Shown here in pieces: positions 1-10,000 of a stretch of 22,779 nt of DNA. The notes beneath the pieces are model-generated. The model was not told the DNA's origin. It worked only from the letters and a program-made list of their open reading frames with translations, and ran no database searches. The position numbers were made by a program, and so were the translations under genes. Position 1 is the stretch's first letter. Each line of letters starts with the position of its first letter. This DNA is from an uncultured Bacteroidota bacterium (GTDB taxonomy: Bacteria; Bacteroidota; Bacteroidia; Chitinophagales; Chitinophagaceae): positions 1-22,779 of the forward strand of contig CAMLGR010000074.1 in the NCBI GenBank assembly GCA_946479615.1, given 5' to 3'.

Positions 1-2836
1 CGGTAAACTTAACTACGTTGTTGACAAAAACATTATACCCGCCATCTGTAAAAGCAAGTTTATCAACCGGCCCCAGTTTTTTGCTGATCTCATTTTTGCT
101 GAGGAAATAAGCCGGAAGAATATTGGTAGTAAGCACACTGGTGCCACTGACAATAGGGGTAGTTGCTGTTGAGGAATTATACCAGTTAAATACTTCAGGA
201 TCGCCGGTTGGAGTAGCTTTCAGGAATACATTGGTACCGCATATCACAGATGTGCCGGTTGGATTCGGCAGCATACTACCGGTGGTATAGGTGCTTACAT
301 TCTGATCGTTGCCGGCATTTTGGTCGCCGGGGAATGATGCACTGGACGTAATAGTGTAAGTGGTATTTGCTGCTTGTACAAAAGGTGTCTGGAATGTATA
401 CACTTCTGTAGTGCCTGCATAAATTGTATCTGTATAGGTAGCAGTCAGTGTGGCCACTGTAGTTGCACCTTGTTTGACTACTGCGGTAACAGGTATATTC
501 TTTTTATCTGCTGTACCAAAATTGCGGATAGCAACAGAAACATATTGTTCACCTGTAGCACAATCGCCTGCAATAGGCGATACGAGGTCGGACACACCAA
601 AATCAAGCGCAGGTGTAGAAACAAAAATGCGGTAATCCTGTGTTTCGCCTCTTGTATAAGTGCCGCAAGGAGTAAGATTGGCGGCTACATTTGTTTCCTG
701 CATCACAATACGCAGTAAGGTGTATTTGCCTGGTACCAGGCTGCCCGGTACTGCAATCGTGCCACTGAAATCACCATTCCCATTGATAACACCGCTGGTA
801 GCGAGTGTTTCTCCTGCATCATCAAAATCGCCATCGTTGTTCCCATCCATAAATACTTTCAGGATCTTATCTGTATTGCTGGCGTCACAACTATTGAGCC
901 GGGCAAAGAAAGGAATGTAAGCTCCGGGCTCCAGATTACCTGTCAGGGTAGTAAAATTGCTGTACGTAGTGCAACCAGCCGTATTCTTTTTCTGAATATT
1001 TCCAAAAGACACACTATCAATCCGGGCTCCGGCATTGCTGGTTGGATTGGAAGCACAATAGGCTGTTCCTCCCACACCACTTGCAATCAGTGAATAGGCT
1101 TGTGATCCTCTTTGCAGAGTGCCTTTGTGCGAAACATGAATTGTATAAGTTTCTCCGGGAACAACATCCGGTAACTCTACTTTTTCTACGTTATCTACTG
1201 TGTTATCACCGGTAGTTGCCGCACTGGAAGGAGAAAATGGATTCAAAATCCAGGGTCTCCAGGTAGTAGCTCCTTTGGTTATTGTGATATCAAGATCATT
1301 TACCAGTTTTTTGGAAGAATTATTCAACGCTGATTCAACCGGTTCTACAGACCCTTTGGGATCTGTCCAACTGATGGTAGCGCTGATAGTACCATTACCG
1401 GAAGCTATCACAGGAAGTGATAAACTGCCACCGTTATTCAATACATTTTCCTGGATGATATGAGTGTGTGTGGTATTATCCGCTGTAATAACAGCAGCAG
1501 CTTTTTGCATATCGATCAGTCCCCATCCGTTTTGATAGTCCGGACCGGGAGCATCTCCTGCTTCATCTGCCGTATGTATCACCAATCCTTTCAATGTAGC
1601 AGACCGCATGAAATTAGTGGGAGCCGGATTGGCCGAATGTAATTTGTTGTAATATTCCTGTAATAATAAAAGTGAACCGGATGCATTAGGGCTTGACATG
1701 GAAGTGCCACTGAAAATTGCGTAGTCATTATTTCCTGTTCCTACGCTTGAAAGCAGGTTCACCCCGTCAGCCACTACATCAGGCTTGATACGTCCGTCGT
1801 CTGTAGGGCCCCAGCTGCTGAATGTAGATTGTACCACATCAGAAGGACGCGTATATCCTCCGCTGATAGGATTGATAGCGCCTATCGTTAAAATATTTTT
1901 TGATACGCCATAAGTAGGAATGATATCATATCCATCATTATCGCTGATACCGGCAGGGCGGTTACCGGCAGACGCCATTACCCCGGAAGCATTGAACCGG
2001 AAATAAGGTTGACCAACAGCAGGTCCGTTTCCATCACGGTTATTCCCTGCCGATTTTACAATCAGGTAATACGGAGCGTTATAGGCGATGGAATCAAACA
2101 CCTGTGTTTCACTGGAATAATAACCAAATTTATAATCTTCATTGGCGCCGAACAACCCCCAGAACTCCCAGCGGTTGGCCCCTTCATTGAATATCCAGCC
2201 TGAATTACTTCCATAAGAGTGATTCGAGATAAGAAGATTAGGCGATTCATTCAGCATTTCCGATAAATGATTATTGAAATCATAGGCCACCAAACGTTGC
2301 ATACCGAAACTCATCCCTTTAGCCAACGGGTTCACACCACTGGCAATCATGGTACCGGCCACGTGCGTAGAGTGATCACTGACAGCAGGTATAGTCGCAT
2401 CTCTCTGTATAACCCTGCCCACCAGCTCCACATGTGTTGAAAGAACAGAACCACCATCCCAGATCGCCAATTTATCTTTTAGAATAGCAGCCGAGCCATT
2501 CAGGCTAAGACCAGTTGCACCACCGGGCCAGAGTTTGTTAGTGCCGATAGTAGCAGCTGCTGTAATATTGTTGTAAGTAGATGTATAAAGAGGATAGCCT
2601 GCATCGTCAATCCCGGTAAGCATCATGATGCCACCGTTTTTGGTTTTTCTTACCATTTCCCAGCCCTTTTGAGCAGCCAGGGTAACTAACCTTTCATGAA
2701 GCAGTCTTTCTTTTTCAGCTTGCTGAACCGCAGCCTGTTTTAATATACTGGTCTTAGTGGTTGTTTGGGCAGCAGCAGCCTGGATCAGCAACACAGCACA
2801 GATAGCCATACCCACACGGGAAATGATACTTTTCAT
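1..2836 (-). CDS. Secreted S8 (subtilisin-like) serine protease with GEVED and Ig-like modules, C-terminus outside window
   Basis: The reading frame is open from an ATG at 2836 down to base 1, giving 945 visible residues without a stop; the C-terminus lies beyond the window. A Sec signal peptide (about residues 1-25, ending ...AAAAQ) is followed by a propeptide-like region and a peptidase S8 domain. The catalytic residues are visible: Asp127 in IWDGG, His155 in DHSTHVAG, oxyanion Asn265 in SAGNN and Ser379 in GTSMSSP. Behind the protease come a P-domain-like stretch, a GEVED domain (about residues 600-730, with DGNNDGDFDDAGE and GETQDYRIFV) and CARDB/Ig-like beta modules. This architecture is typical of Bacteroidota proteins exported by the type IX system; the expected sorting domain would lie outside the window, so T9SS export is inferred. 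It probably degrades extracellular protein. It is transcribed divergently from the gene at 2954. No exact TAnnTTTG box precedes it. Confidence 0.93.
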   Translation of the reverse strand, partial: MKSIISRVGMAICAVLLIQAAAAQTTTKTSILKQAAVQQAEKERLLHERLVTLAAQKGWEMVRKTKNGGIMMLTGIDDAGYPLYTSTYNNITAAATIGTNKLWPGGATGLSLNGSAAILKDKLAIWDGGSVLSTHVELVGRVIQRDATIPAVSDHSTHVAGTMIASGVNPLAKGMSFGMQRLVAYDFNNHLSEMLNESPNLLISNHSYGSNSGWIFNEGANRWEFWGLFGANEDYKFGYYSSETQVFDSIAYNAPYYLIVKSAGNNRDGNGPAVGQPYFRFNASGVMASAGNRPAGISDNDGYDIIPTYGVSKNILTIGAINPISGGYTRPSDVVQSTFSSWGPTDDGRIKPDVVADGVNLLSSVGTGNNDYAIFSGTSMSSPNASGSLLLLQEYYNKLHSANPAPTNFMRSATLKGLVIHTADEAGDAPGPDYQNGWGLIDMQKAAAVITADNTTHTHIIQENVLNNGGSLSLPVIASGNGTISATISWTDPKGSVEPVESALNNSSKKLVNDLDITITKGATTWRPWILNPFSPSSAATTGDNTVDNVEKVELPDVVPGETYTIHVSHKGTLQRGSQAYSLIASGVGGTAYCASNPTSNAGARIDSVSFGNIQKKNTAGCTTYSNFTTLTGNLEPGAYIPFFARLNSCDASNTDKILKVFMDGNNDGDFDDAGETLATSGVINGNGDFSGTIAVPGSLVPGKYTLLRIVMQETNVAANLTPCGTYTRGETQDYRIFVSTPALDFGVSDLVSPIAGDCATGEQYVSVAIRNFGTADKKNIPVTAVVKQGATTVATLTATYTDTIYAGTTEVYTFQTPFVQAANTTYTITSSASFPGDQNAGNDQNVSTYTTGSMLPNPTGTSVICGTNVFLKATPTGDPEVFNWYNSSTATTPIVSGTSVLTTNILPAYFLSKNEISKKLGPVDKLAFTDGGYNVFVNNVVKFT

Positions 2837-2953
2837 TTGGTTGTTTATTTATTCAAAGTGGAGTTCGGAAAAACATTCTAAATTACAGGATTTACGGTAA
2901 ATAAAACGAGAGTTAGTTAGAAACAGTTGCTCATCATTTTAAAGCCTATTTAT

Positions 2954-3412
2954 ATGAATCGGTTCTCCCTTTTACTGGCTGTATGCCTCGTGGTTTTTGG
3001 CTCTTTTACCTCCGTGAAAACCCTGAACTGCCGCCGCTCCGGGCTTAGCGGACATGTTTATTTTGTGTCCGGTAACCAGATGCCTTCGCCCGATAACCCG
3101 CCGTCTGCCCCAAAAGGCATAAAAACAACACTTTATATCTACGAACTGACCAATATGAGCCAGGTGGCGCGAGACGGTATGACCCCTTTTTATAAAAGCA
3201 TTTCCAGCAAACTGGTAAAAGCCATCGAAACTGAAGAGGATGGTTCTTATAAAGTAAAACTAAAGCCCGGCCGGTATTCCCTGTTCGTAAAGAAAGGAGA
3301 CCTCTTCTATGCCAACATCTTTGACGGAGAAAATAATATTTATCCTGTAGAAGTAGGAAAAGGAAAAATGACGGAAGAAGATTTTAAGGTGAATTACAGC
3401 GCAGTGTATTAG
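2954..3412 (+). CDS. Small secreted protein with carboxypeptidase-regulatory-like beta domain
   Basis: This gene encodes 152 residues from the ATG at 2954. The frame could extend to a TTG at 2927, but the ATG directly precedes the hydrophobic export signal (MNRFSLLLAVCLVVFGSFTS), so I use it. A Cys follows in TLNC, but the surrounding residues do not make a good lipobox, so a lipoprotein is possible but not favoured. The mature part contains a beta-rich segment ending in GSYKVKLKPGRYSLFVKKGD, the pattern of carboxypeptidase-regulatory-like or Cna-B-like folds seen in many Bacteroidota surface proteins. It has no catalytic motif, and its function is unknown. The stop codon lies inside the left outer arm of the inverted repeat at 3409-3554. 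It diverges from the S8 protease to its left and precedes mfd, which has its own -7 motif. Confidence 0.8.
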   Translation: MNRFSLLLAVCLVVFGSFTSVKTLNCRRSGLSGHVYFVSGNQMPSPDNPPSAPKGIKTTLYIYELTNMSQVARDGMTPFYKSISSKLVKAIETEEDGSYKVKLKPGRYSLFVKKGDLFYANIFDGENNIYPVEVGKGKMTEEDFKVNYSAVY

Positions 3413-3554
3413 GTTTTAGGTTAAAAAATGTTCTATATATAATCTCTATGTGAGACCTATGTGTCCTATGTGCCTATGTGGTAAAAAAAACTGACTGGCG
3501 TAATCTCACCACATAGGACACATAGGTCTCACATAGAGTACACCTAAAACCTAA
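3409..3554. repeat. Nested inverted repeat filling the gap before mfd (MITE/REP-like)
   Basis: The outer arms are a perfect 13-bp inverted repeat (TTAGGTTTTAGGT at 3409-3421, complement at 3542-3554). The inner arms are 3444-3482 and 3508-3538: the 31-nt right arm is fully complementary to the left arm except that the left arm carries one extra 8-nt unit, CCTATGTG. The central loop is 25 nt. The arms are built from CTATGTG/CACATAG units. No T-tract follows on either strand, so this is not a standard intrinsic terminator. The left end overlaps the stop codon of the upstream gene, and the right end stops 12 bp before the mfd -7 motif. A dispersed palindromic repeat is the likeliest identity, but copy number cannot be seen from one window. 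Confidence 0.85.
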
Positions 3555-3566
3555 TTCTTTCTTCCG

Positions 3567-3574
3567 TACCTTTG
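3567..3574 (+). promoter_or_regulatory. Bacteroidota -7 element TACCTTTG for mfd
   Basis: TACCTTTG matches the TAnnTTTG consensus of the Bacteroidota primary sigma factor exactly. Transcription would start near 3580, a few bases before the ATG at 3587. No clear -33 TTTG is visible at the usual spacing. The match argues against the in-frame TTG at 3572 as a start, because that codon lies inside the promoter. Confidence 0.6.
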
Positions 3575-3586
3575 CGCAGCGGAATT

Positions 3587-6500
3587 ATGAGTCAAGATTT
3601 GTTGCAGCAGTTTCAGAATAATCCCCGCCTTTTTCAACTGGCGGACAGGCTTTCTATGCCTGAGAGTCAAACAAATCCTTCTAAAATTTATTTACAACAC
3701 CTTGTTGGCAGCTCCGCTGAATTTGTTACCGCTGCTGCTTTTTCACATCCGTCCTGCTCACAACTGAATCACCTGATCATATTGAACGATGCAGAAGAAG
3801 CTGCCTATTTTCATAATACACTTGAAAATCTTACTGGTGCCCTGGATGTTTTTTACTTCCCCTCCTCTTTTAAAAACAGGAAGAATTACCGGCTCCTCAA
3901 TTCTTCACATGTGATGTTGCGTACGGAAGCATTGACAAAGATTGCTGCCGGTAGTGATACCAGCATCACCGGGATCAATAAAAAAGTATTGGTCACTTAC
4001 CCTGAAGCCCTGTTTGAAAAAGTGGTAATTCCATCCCTGCTTTCTTCCAATATCATTCATATTAAATCCGGCGATTCACTCAATGTAGAAAAGCTGCTCT
4101 TGCAATTGAGTGATTATGGATTTGAACGGACTGATTTTGTATATGAACCCGGGCAATTTGCGATCCGCGGAGGTATCCTTGATATCTATTCATTCGGTAA
4201 TGACAAACCTTATCGTATCGAGCTGTTTGGCAATGATGTTGATTCCATTCGTATTGTCGATCCCGAAACACAATTGAGCGAAAGAAAATTACTGCAGGTA
4301 AGCATCATTCCCAATGTTGATACACAGTTTGAAAATGAAGAAAGAGTATCGCTGCTGGAATTTCTACCTGGCAATACAATTGTATGGCTGCAGGATTATG
4401 AATTGTGTAAAGAGCGGCTTTCCGATTGTGAAGAGGACCTGCAATTGTTTTTGAAAATGCAGGAGATGGGAACCGTAAAGAAGACAGATGAGGATGATGA
4501 TAAGTTTGTAAAAAGAGAGGCAACCGCCGATGATTTTATTACCGTGGATGGATTTGAAGAAAAAATGACACTGCGGCCTGTAGTAGGGTTTGGGTATAAG
4601 AATACGTTTCCCGCCGGGTATTCTCCTTTTGTCATCCAATTTTCAACCAAAGAACAACCCGCGTTTAACCGGCAGTTTGAACTGTTGATAAAGGACCTGA
4701 AAGGCTGGGAAGGCAAAGGCTTCCAGCTTTATTTATTTGCTGAAAACCCAAAGCAATTGGAGCGGCTCCAGATCATTTTTGATGATTTGAAGGCGGAACT
4801 TGTTTTTAATCCTGTCGTTGCTTCCATCCACGAAGGATTTATCGATGAGGATCTGAAAGTCGTTTGTTATACGGATCATCAGGTTTTTCAACGCTATCAC
4901 AAATACAAAGTAAAGCAGGCGTATAATAAAAATAAGGCCTTAACGCTTCGAACGCTCCGCGAATTGCAGCCAGGCGATTATGTTACACATATCGATCATG
5001 GTGTAGGCACCTATAGCGGTTTGCAAAAGCTGGAAGTGAACGGGAAACTGCAGGAAGCGGTACGCATTATTTATAAAGACAGCGATATCCTCTATGTAAA
5101 TATCAATTCGCTGCATAAGATCGCGAAGTATACAGGTAAGGAAGGGAGTGTGCCAAAAGTAAACAAACTCGGCAGCGATGTATGGAACCGTTTAAAAGAT
5201 AAAACCAAAGCAAGAGTTAAAGAAATTGCTTTTGACCTGATCAAGCTCTATGCAAAACGGAAAGCGCAGGAAGGGTTTGCACATTCGCCGGACAACTATA
5301 TGCAAACCGAACTGGAAGCATCTTTTATTTACGAGGATACCCCGGATCAAAGCAAGGCTACAGCCGATGTGAAAAAAGATATGGAATCTACCTCGCCGAT
5401 GGACAGGCTGGTATGCGGTGATGTTGGTTTTGGTAAAACAGAAGTAGCGGTTCGTGCTGCTTTTAAAACCTGTATCGATGGAAAACAAGCTGCGATCCTC
5501 GTTCCCACGACGATCCTTGCATTCCAGCATTACCAGACATTCAAAGAACGATTAAAGGATTTTCCTGTTACGGTAGATTATATCAACCGTTTTAAATCGG
5601 CCAAAGAGAAAAAAGAAACACTGAAGCGACTGGAAGAAGGCAAGGTTGACATTCTCATCGGCACACACGGGATATTGGGAAAAGAAGTGAAATTTAAAGA
5701 TCTTGGTTTGCTGGTAGTCGATGAAGAACAAAAATTCGGGGTAGGGCATAAAGAAAAAATAAAAGCGATCCGGACCACGGTAGATTGTTTAACCCTGACG
5801 GCTACTCCTATACCGCGTACATTGCAATTCTCATTGATGGGTGCAAGAGACCTTAGCATTATCAACACACCACCACCCAACCGTCAACCGATACAAACCG
5901 AAGTGCAGGTGTATAACGAAGATTTTATCCGCGATGCGATTTATTATGAAACAGAAAGAGGCGGGCAGGTATTCTTTATTTATAACCGGATCAGCGGACT
6001 GGCAGAAATGGCGGCTATTATCCAGGGGTTATGCCCTGACCTGAGTATTGGATTTGCACATGGACAAATGGAAGGACATTTACTCGAAGAAAAAATCCTT
6101 GATTTTATCGACCGGAAATATGATGTACTGATCTGTACCAACATCGTGGAAAGCGGGGTGGATATTTCAAATGTCAATACCATCATCGTCAACAATGCTC
6201 ACCAGTTTGGATTAAGTGACCTGCACCAATTGAGAGGACGGGTAGGGCGTAGCAACCGGAAAGCATTTTGCTATTTGCTGGCACCGCCAATGAGTACCCT
6301 GCCGGCCGATTCAAGAAAAAGATTGCAAACGCTGGAGCAACATAGCGATCTCGGCAGTGGTTTCCAGATCGCCATGCGCGACCTTGATATCCGTGGCGCA
6401 GGCAATATGCTGGGTGGAGAACAAAGCGGTTTTATGGCAGAGATCGGGTTCGAGATGTACCAGAAAATATTGGACGAAGCCATCCGCGAACTGAAACGAA

Positions 6501-7018
6501 CAGATTTCAAGGAATTGTTCAAGGAGGAAATCGCCAAACAGGACGATTTTGTACAGGATTGTACTATCGATACCGACCAGGAAATACTTATTCCTGACGA
6601 TTACGTGGAAAGTATCACGGAAAGGTTATCCTTATACCAGCGTCTTGACAATTGCGAGACGGAAGAGGAACTGGATCTTATGCGACAGGAACTGACAGAC
6701 CGTTTTGGCGCCATTCCGCAACAGGTAAACGATCTTTTTATTACCGTCCGTTGCCGCAAACTTGCTGTGGACCTGGGTTTCGAGAAAATGTCCCTGAAAG
6801 ACAACAAACTCCGTTGCTACTTTATCAACCGGCCTGATTCCCCTTATTTCGAATCTTCTCTCTTTAGTAATATCCTCAAATACCTGCAAACCGGCACCAA
6901 TAAAGCCAAACTGAAACAGGTGGGCAAACTCTTTATGCTGGTCGCCGATCCTATCAAAAGCATGGAAGAAATGCATCGTTTCCTGGCAGGATTGCATAAG
7001 GCTACCGCAGGCGCATAA
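3587..7018 (+). CDS. mfd: Transcription-repair coupling factor Mfd
   Basis: This gene encodes 1143 residues, close to E. coli Mfd (1148). Mfd is a cytoplasmic ATP-dependent DNA translocase that pushes stalled RNA polymerase off damaged template and recruits UvrA for nucleotide excision repair. The order of domains is normal: an N-terminal UvrB-like module with a UvrA-contacting region; the CarD-like RNA-polymerase interaction domain from about residue 460 (LQPGDYVTHIDHGVGTY); the two RecA-like translocase lobes with Walker A GDVGFGKT (611-618), DEEQ box (712-715), TATPIPRTL motif III and the QLRGRVGR motif VI; and a C-terminal TRCF domain. The frame can be extended to a TTG at 3572, but that codon lies in the -7 motif, so ATG 3587 is preferred. 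The inverted repeat and this promoter separate it from the gene upstream. It looks intact and functional. Confidence 0.98.
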   Translation: MSQDLLQQFQNNPRLFQLADRLSMPESQTNPSKIYLQHLVGSSAEFVTAAAFSHPSCSQLNHLIILNDAEEAAYFHNTLENLTGALDVFYFPSSFKNRKNYRLLNSSHVMLRTEALTKIAAGSDTSITGINKKVLVTYPEALFEKVVIPSLLSSNIIHIKSGDSLNVEKLLLQLSDYGFERTDFVYEPGQFAIRGGILDIYSFGNDKPYRIELFGNDVDSIRIVDPETQLSERKLLQVSIIPNVDTQFENEERVSLLEFLPGNTIVWLQDYELCKERLSDCEEDLQLFLKMQEMGTVKKTDEDDDKFVKREATADDFITVDGFEEKMTLRPVVGFGYKNTFPAGYSPFVIQFSTKEQPAFNRQFELLIKDLKGWEGKGFQLYLFAENPKQLERLQIIFDDLKAELVFNPVVASIHEGFIDEDLKVVCYTDHQVFQRYHKYKVKQAYNKNKALTLRTLRELQPGDYVTHIDHGVGTYSGLQKLEVNGKLQEAVRIIYKDSDILYVNINSLHKIAKYTGKEGSVPKVNKLGSDVWNRLKDKTKARVKEIAFDLIKLYAKRKAQEGFAHSPDNYMQTELEASFIYEDTPDQSKATADVKKDMESTSPMDRLVCGDVGFGKTEVAVRAAFKTCIDGKQAAILVPTTILAFQHYQTFKERLKDFPVTVDYINRFKSAKEKKETLKRLEEGKVDILIGTHGILGKEVKFKDLGLLVVDEEQKFGVGHKEKIKAIRTTVDCLTLTATPIPRTLQFSLMGARDLSIINTPPPNRQPIQTEVQVYNEDFIRDAIYYETERGGQVFFIYNRISGLAEMAAIIQGLCPDLSIGFAHGQMEGHLLEEKILDFIDRKYDVLICTNIVESGVDISNVNTIIVNNAHQFGLSDLHQLRGRVGRSNRKAFCYLLAPPMSTLPADSRKRLQTLEQHSDLGSGFQIAMRDLDIRGAGNMLGGEQSGFMAEIGFEMYQKILDEAIRELKRTDFKELFKEEIAKQDDFVQDCTIDTDQEILIPDDYVESITERLSLYQRLDNCETEEELDLMRQELTDRFGAIPQQVNDLFITVRCRKLAVDLGFEKMSLKDNKLRCYFINRPDSPYFESSLFSNILKYLQTGTNKAKLKQVGKLFMLVADPIKSMEEMHRFLAGLHKATAGA

Positions 7019-7081
7019 ATTAGCGCAAACGCTATAAATCTTCAGGTAATTATATTATTTTTAGTACCTATCAATGACGCT

Positions 7082-10000
7082 ATGAGATTCAATCCAATCC
7101 TTTTGATAACTGCCCTGGTGCTTGTCAGTTTTCATTCATCCGCTCAGAAACAAACTGTCTCTTCTCCTGATGAGTCGCGTTATCGTTTGCAATTAAGGAA
7201 CGGAACTTTTCTTCCTCAAAGAAATATTACCACCGCTAAGATTGATTCGCTGAATCAAAAGACCTCAAAAATCAATGGCGTGTCTTTTACCGTTATCCAA
7301 TTTGAAACGATTCCTGATGCCGGTCAGCGCCGTCAATTACAACAGGCAGGGATCGAATTACTCGATTATATTCCCGGCAATGCTTACACTGCCAGTGTAA
7401 AAGGCGCTTTGTCATTACCATTGCTGATACAGGTTAAAGCAAGAGCTATTATTACGCTCACGCCTGAACAAAAAATGGAACCTGCTCTGGCGCAAGGCAT
7501 CTTTCCAGCACATGCAATAAAAACGCCGGGTACGGTTGATGTATGGATAAGTTTTCCCAAAACATTTTCCTATGAGACCGTGAGCCAGGAATTAAGAACA
7601 AAGAATTTTGATATCATTACAATTACCTGGAAAGATTATCGCGTACTCGGTCTTCGTGCAGCCGCTACGAGGTTAAACGAACTGGCGGCGCTTCCTTTTA
7701 TTGAATATGTGGAAGCAGCTCCCAAAGAAGATGAGAAATTAAATAATAAAAGCAGGACCAATTCAAGGGCCAATGTATTGCAATCATCCTTGCCGGGTGG
7801 TCGCAATCTCCAGGGGCAGGGGGTGGTAATAGGTATTGGTGATGATTCTGATCCTACCAGCCATATTGATTTTGGTCAGCGTATTATCAACCGCACTTCT
7901 TCCATTGGTGGCGCACATGGTGTGCATGTGATCGGTATTGCCGCGGGAGCAGGTATTATAGAAGAAAAATATTCGGGTGCTGCACCAGGTGCTACAGTAG
8001 TGGCGCAGGCTTTTTCAGGTATACTGGCCAATGCGCCTGCCTATATACAGGATTATAATATGGTGGTCACAAATAATTCATATGGTAATGTAGAAGATGA
8101 TTGTGCCACGTTTGGTGTATACGATCTTTATTCCCGCGTTATGGATATGCAAATGCTGCAGATGCCTCACCTGCAGCACGTATTTGCGGCTGGTAACAGT
8201 GGTGCTTTTAACTGTTCGCCTTTCCTGCCTGGTTTTGGAAACGTACTGGGCGGATATCAGACAGCAAAAAATATTATCAGCGTTGGCGCTGCTATTGAAA
8301 CAAGAGAAATTCATCCTGCATCCAGCAAAGGACCCGTAAGAGATGGTCGTATCAAACCCGAAATAACAGCGCAGGGCGTCTATGTTGTTTCTACCTGGCC
8401 CACCAACCGGTATAGTTATAATAGCGGAACCAGTATGGCAGCCCCTGCTGTCAGCGGAGGATTGGCTCTTTTATATCAACGTTACCGCCAGTTACATAGT
8501 AATACCGATCCTGACAATGGATTAATGAAGGCCCTGCTTTGCAATGGTGCGACCGATATGGGTAACACCGGCCCCGACTTTAGTTATGGGTTTGGCTGGA
8601 TCAATCTTCTTCGCTCGGTGAAAATACTGGAACAGAATAATTATTTTACTGATTCGGTTGCATCGGCTGTTACCAACACGCATTCTATTACAATTCCTCC
8701 AGGTGCCAATATTTCCCAACTAAAAGTGATGTTATACTGGAATGATCCGGCTGCTGCCGTATTAGCCAGCCAGGCATTGGTAAACGATCTTGATCTGGAG
8801 GTCACCGATCCAGGGTCTGCCATTCATTACCCATTGGTGCCTGATGGCGCTCCTGCGCATGCCAATGATCCTGATACTACCGGACCTGATCATATTAATA
8901 ATATAGAACAGGTAGTAATTGATAATCCTGGTGCCGGTACTTATTCCTTTGCTGTAAAAGGAACCAATGTACCCGGCTTGCCAAAGCAACCTTATTTTGT
9001 AGTATTTGATACAATTCCTGTTTCTACCACATTGACTTACCCGATCGGTGGTGAACGGTTCAGTTATGGTGATTCGGTATATGTAAGCTGGGATTCCTAT
9101 GGAAATGATGCGAATGATTTTACCGTCAGCTATTTTGATGGAACTGCCTGGAAAGATTCCGTAGTAGCAGATAGTATACGCCAGTTTAAATGGTTCCCGA
9201 CAAATGTGGTCACCGACCAGGCCAGAATAAAGATCACACATAATGGTACCGGTCTTCAAAGTGAGAGCCAGGCCATTACTATTCTTGGTATACCCATCGA
9301 TTCGTTAGCTGCGGTGCAATGCGAAGGTTACATCGCTACCAAATGGAATACGATTCCCGGCGCTACTGATTATGAAGTAATGATACTGCGTGGTAATGAT
9401 ATGGTGCCTGTTGCCACAACAACGGATACGGTGTATACGATAAGTGGATTGTCAAAAGATTCTGTTTATTGGGTAACAGTGCGGGCGAGATTGAATGGAA
9501 ACCCCGGAAGAAGAGCCACTGCTATTTCGCGCCAGCCAAACAACGGTACCTGCGCAGATACTATCTCTGATAATGATTTGAAAATAGATGCGATCCTTGC
9601 ACCTGTATCCGGAAGAAAATTAACTTCTACTGAATTAACAGCTACTACAGCTATCAGCATCAGGATAAAAAATCTTGATAATGCTGCTACTGCCGGCAAT
9701 ATTCCTGTTACCTATAAAATTGGCGCTAACCCGGTCGTGCACGATACGATCATCGCTCCCAATATTGCAGCAGGCGCTACCTATGATTATACGTTCACAA
9801 CTACCGCTGATCTGTCGGCAACAGGTGTGTATGACCTGGTGACAAGTGTGTCGTATGCAGGAGATATCGTAAGCAAAAATGATACGCTCGCAAAAGCGAT
9901 CAAACAACTTGATAATCCTTTTATTGACCTCGCTACTGATTTCCTGGATAATATGGAGACCGCAACGGTGCAATCTTATTATTCACCGCAAACAGGTTTG

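Noticed and set aside
374..920. Overlapping + strand open frames near the left edge
   Set aside because: They are shadows of the S8 protease on the minus strand, whose frame is continuous from 2836 to base 1 with catalytic motifs and a GEVED domain.
3444..3538. CRISPR-like array made of CCTATGTG units
   Set aside because: The units are 8 nt, adjacent without spacers, and mirrored in an inverted arm; there are no cas genes. It is an inverted repeat.
7021..7034. Terminator after mfd (TAGCG CAAA CGCTA)
   Set aside because: The stem has only 5 bp and no T-tract follows, so I do not call it.
8762..9259. A 165-codon open frame on the minus strand inside the giant protease gene
   Set aside because: It is antisense to a coherent T9SS cargo protein, with no signal of its own; other antisense frames in this gene and in mfd are rejected for the same reason.
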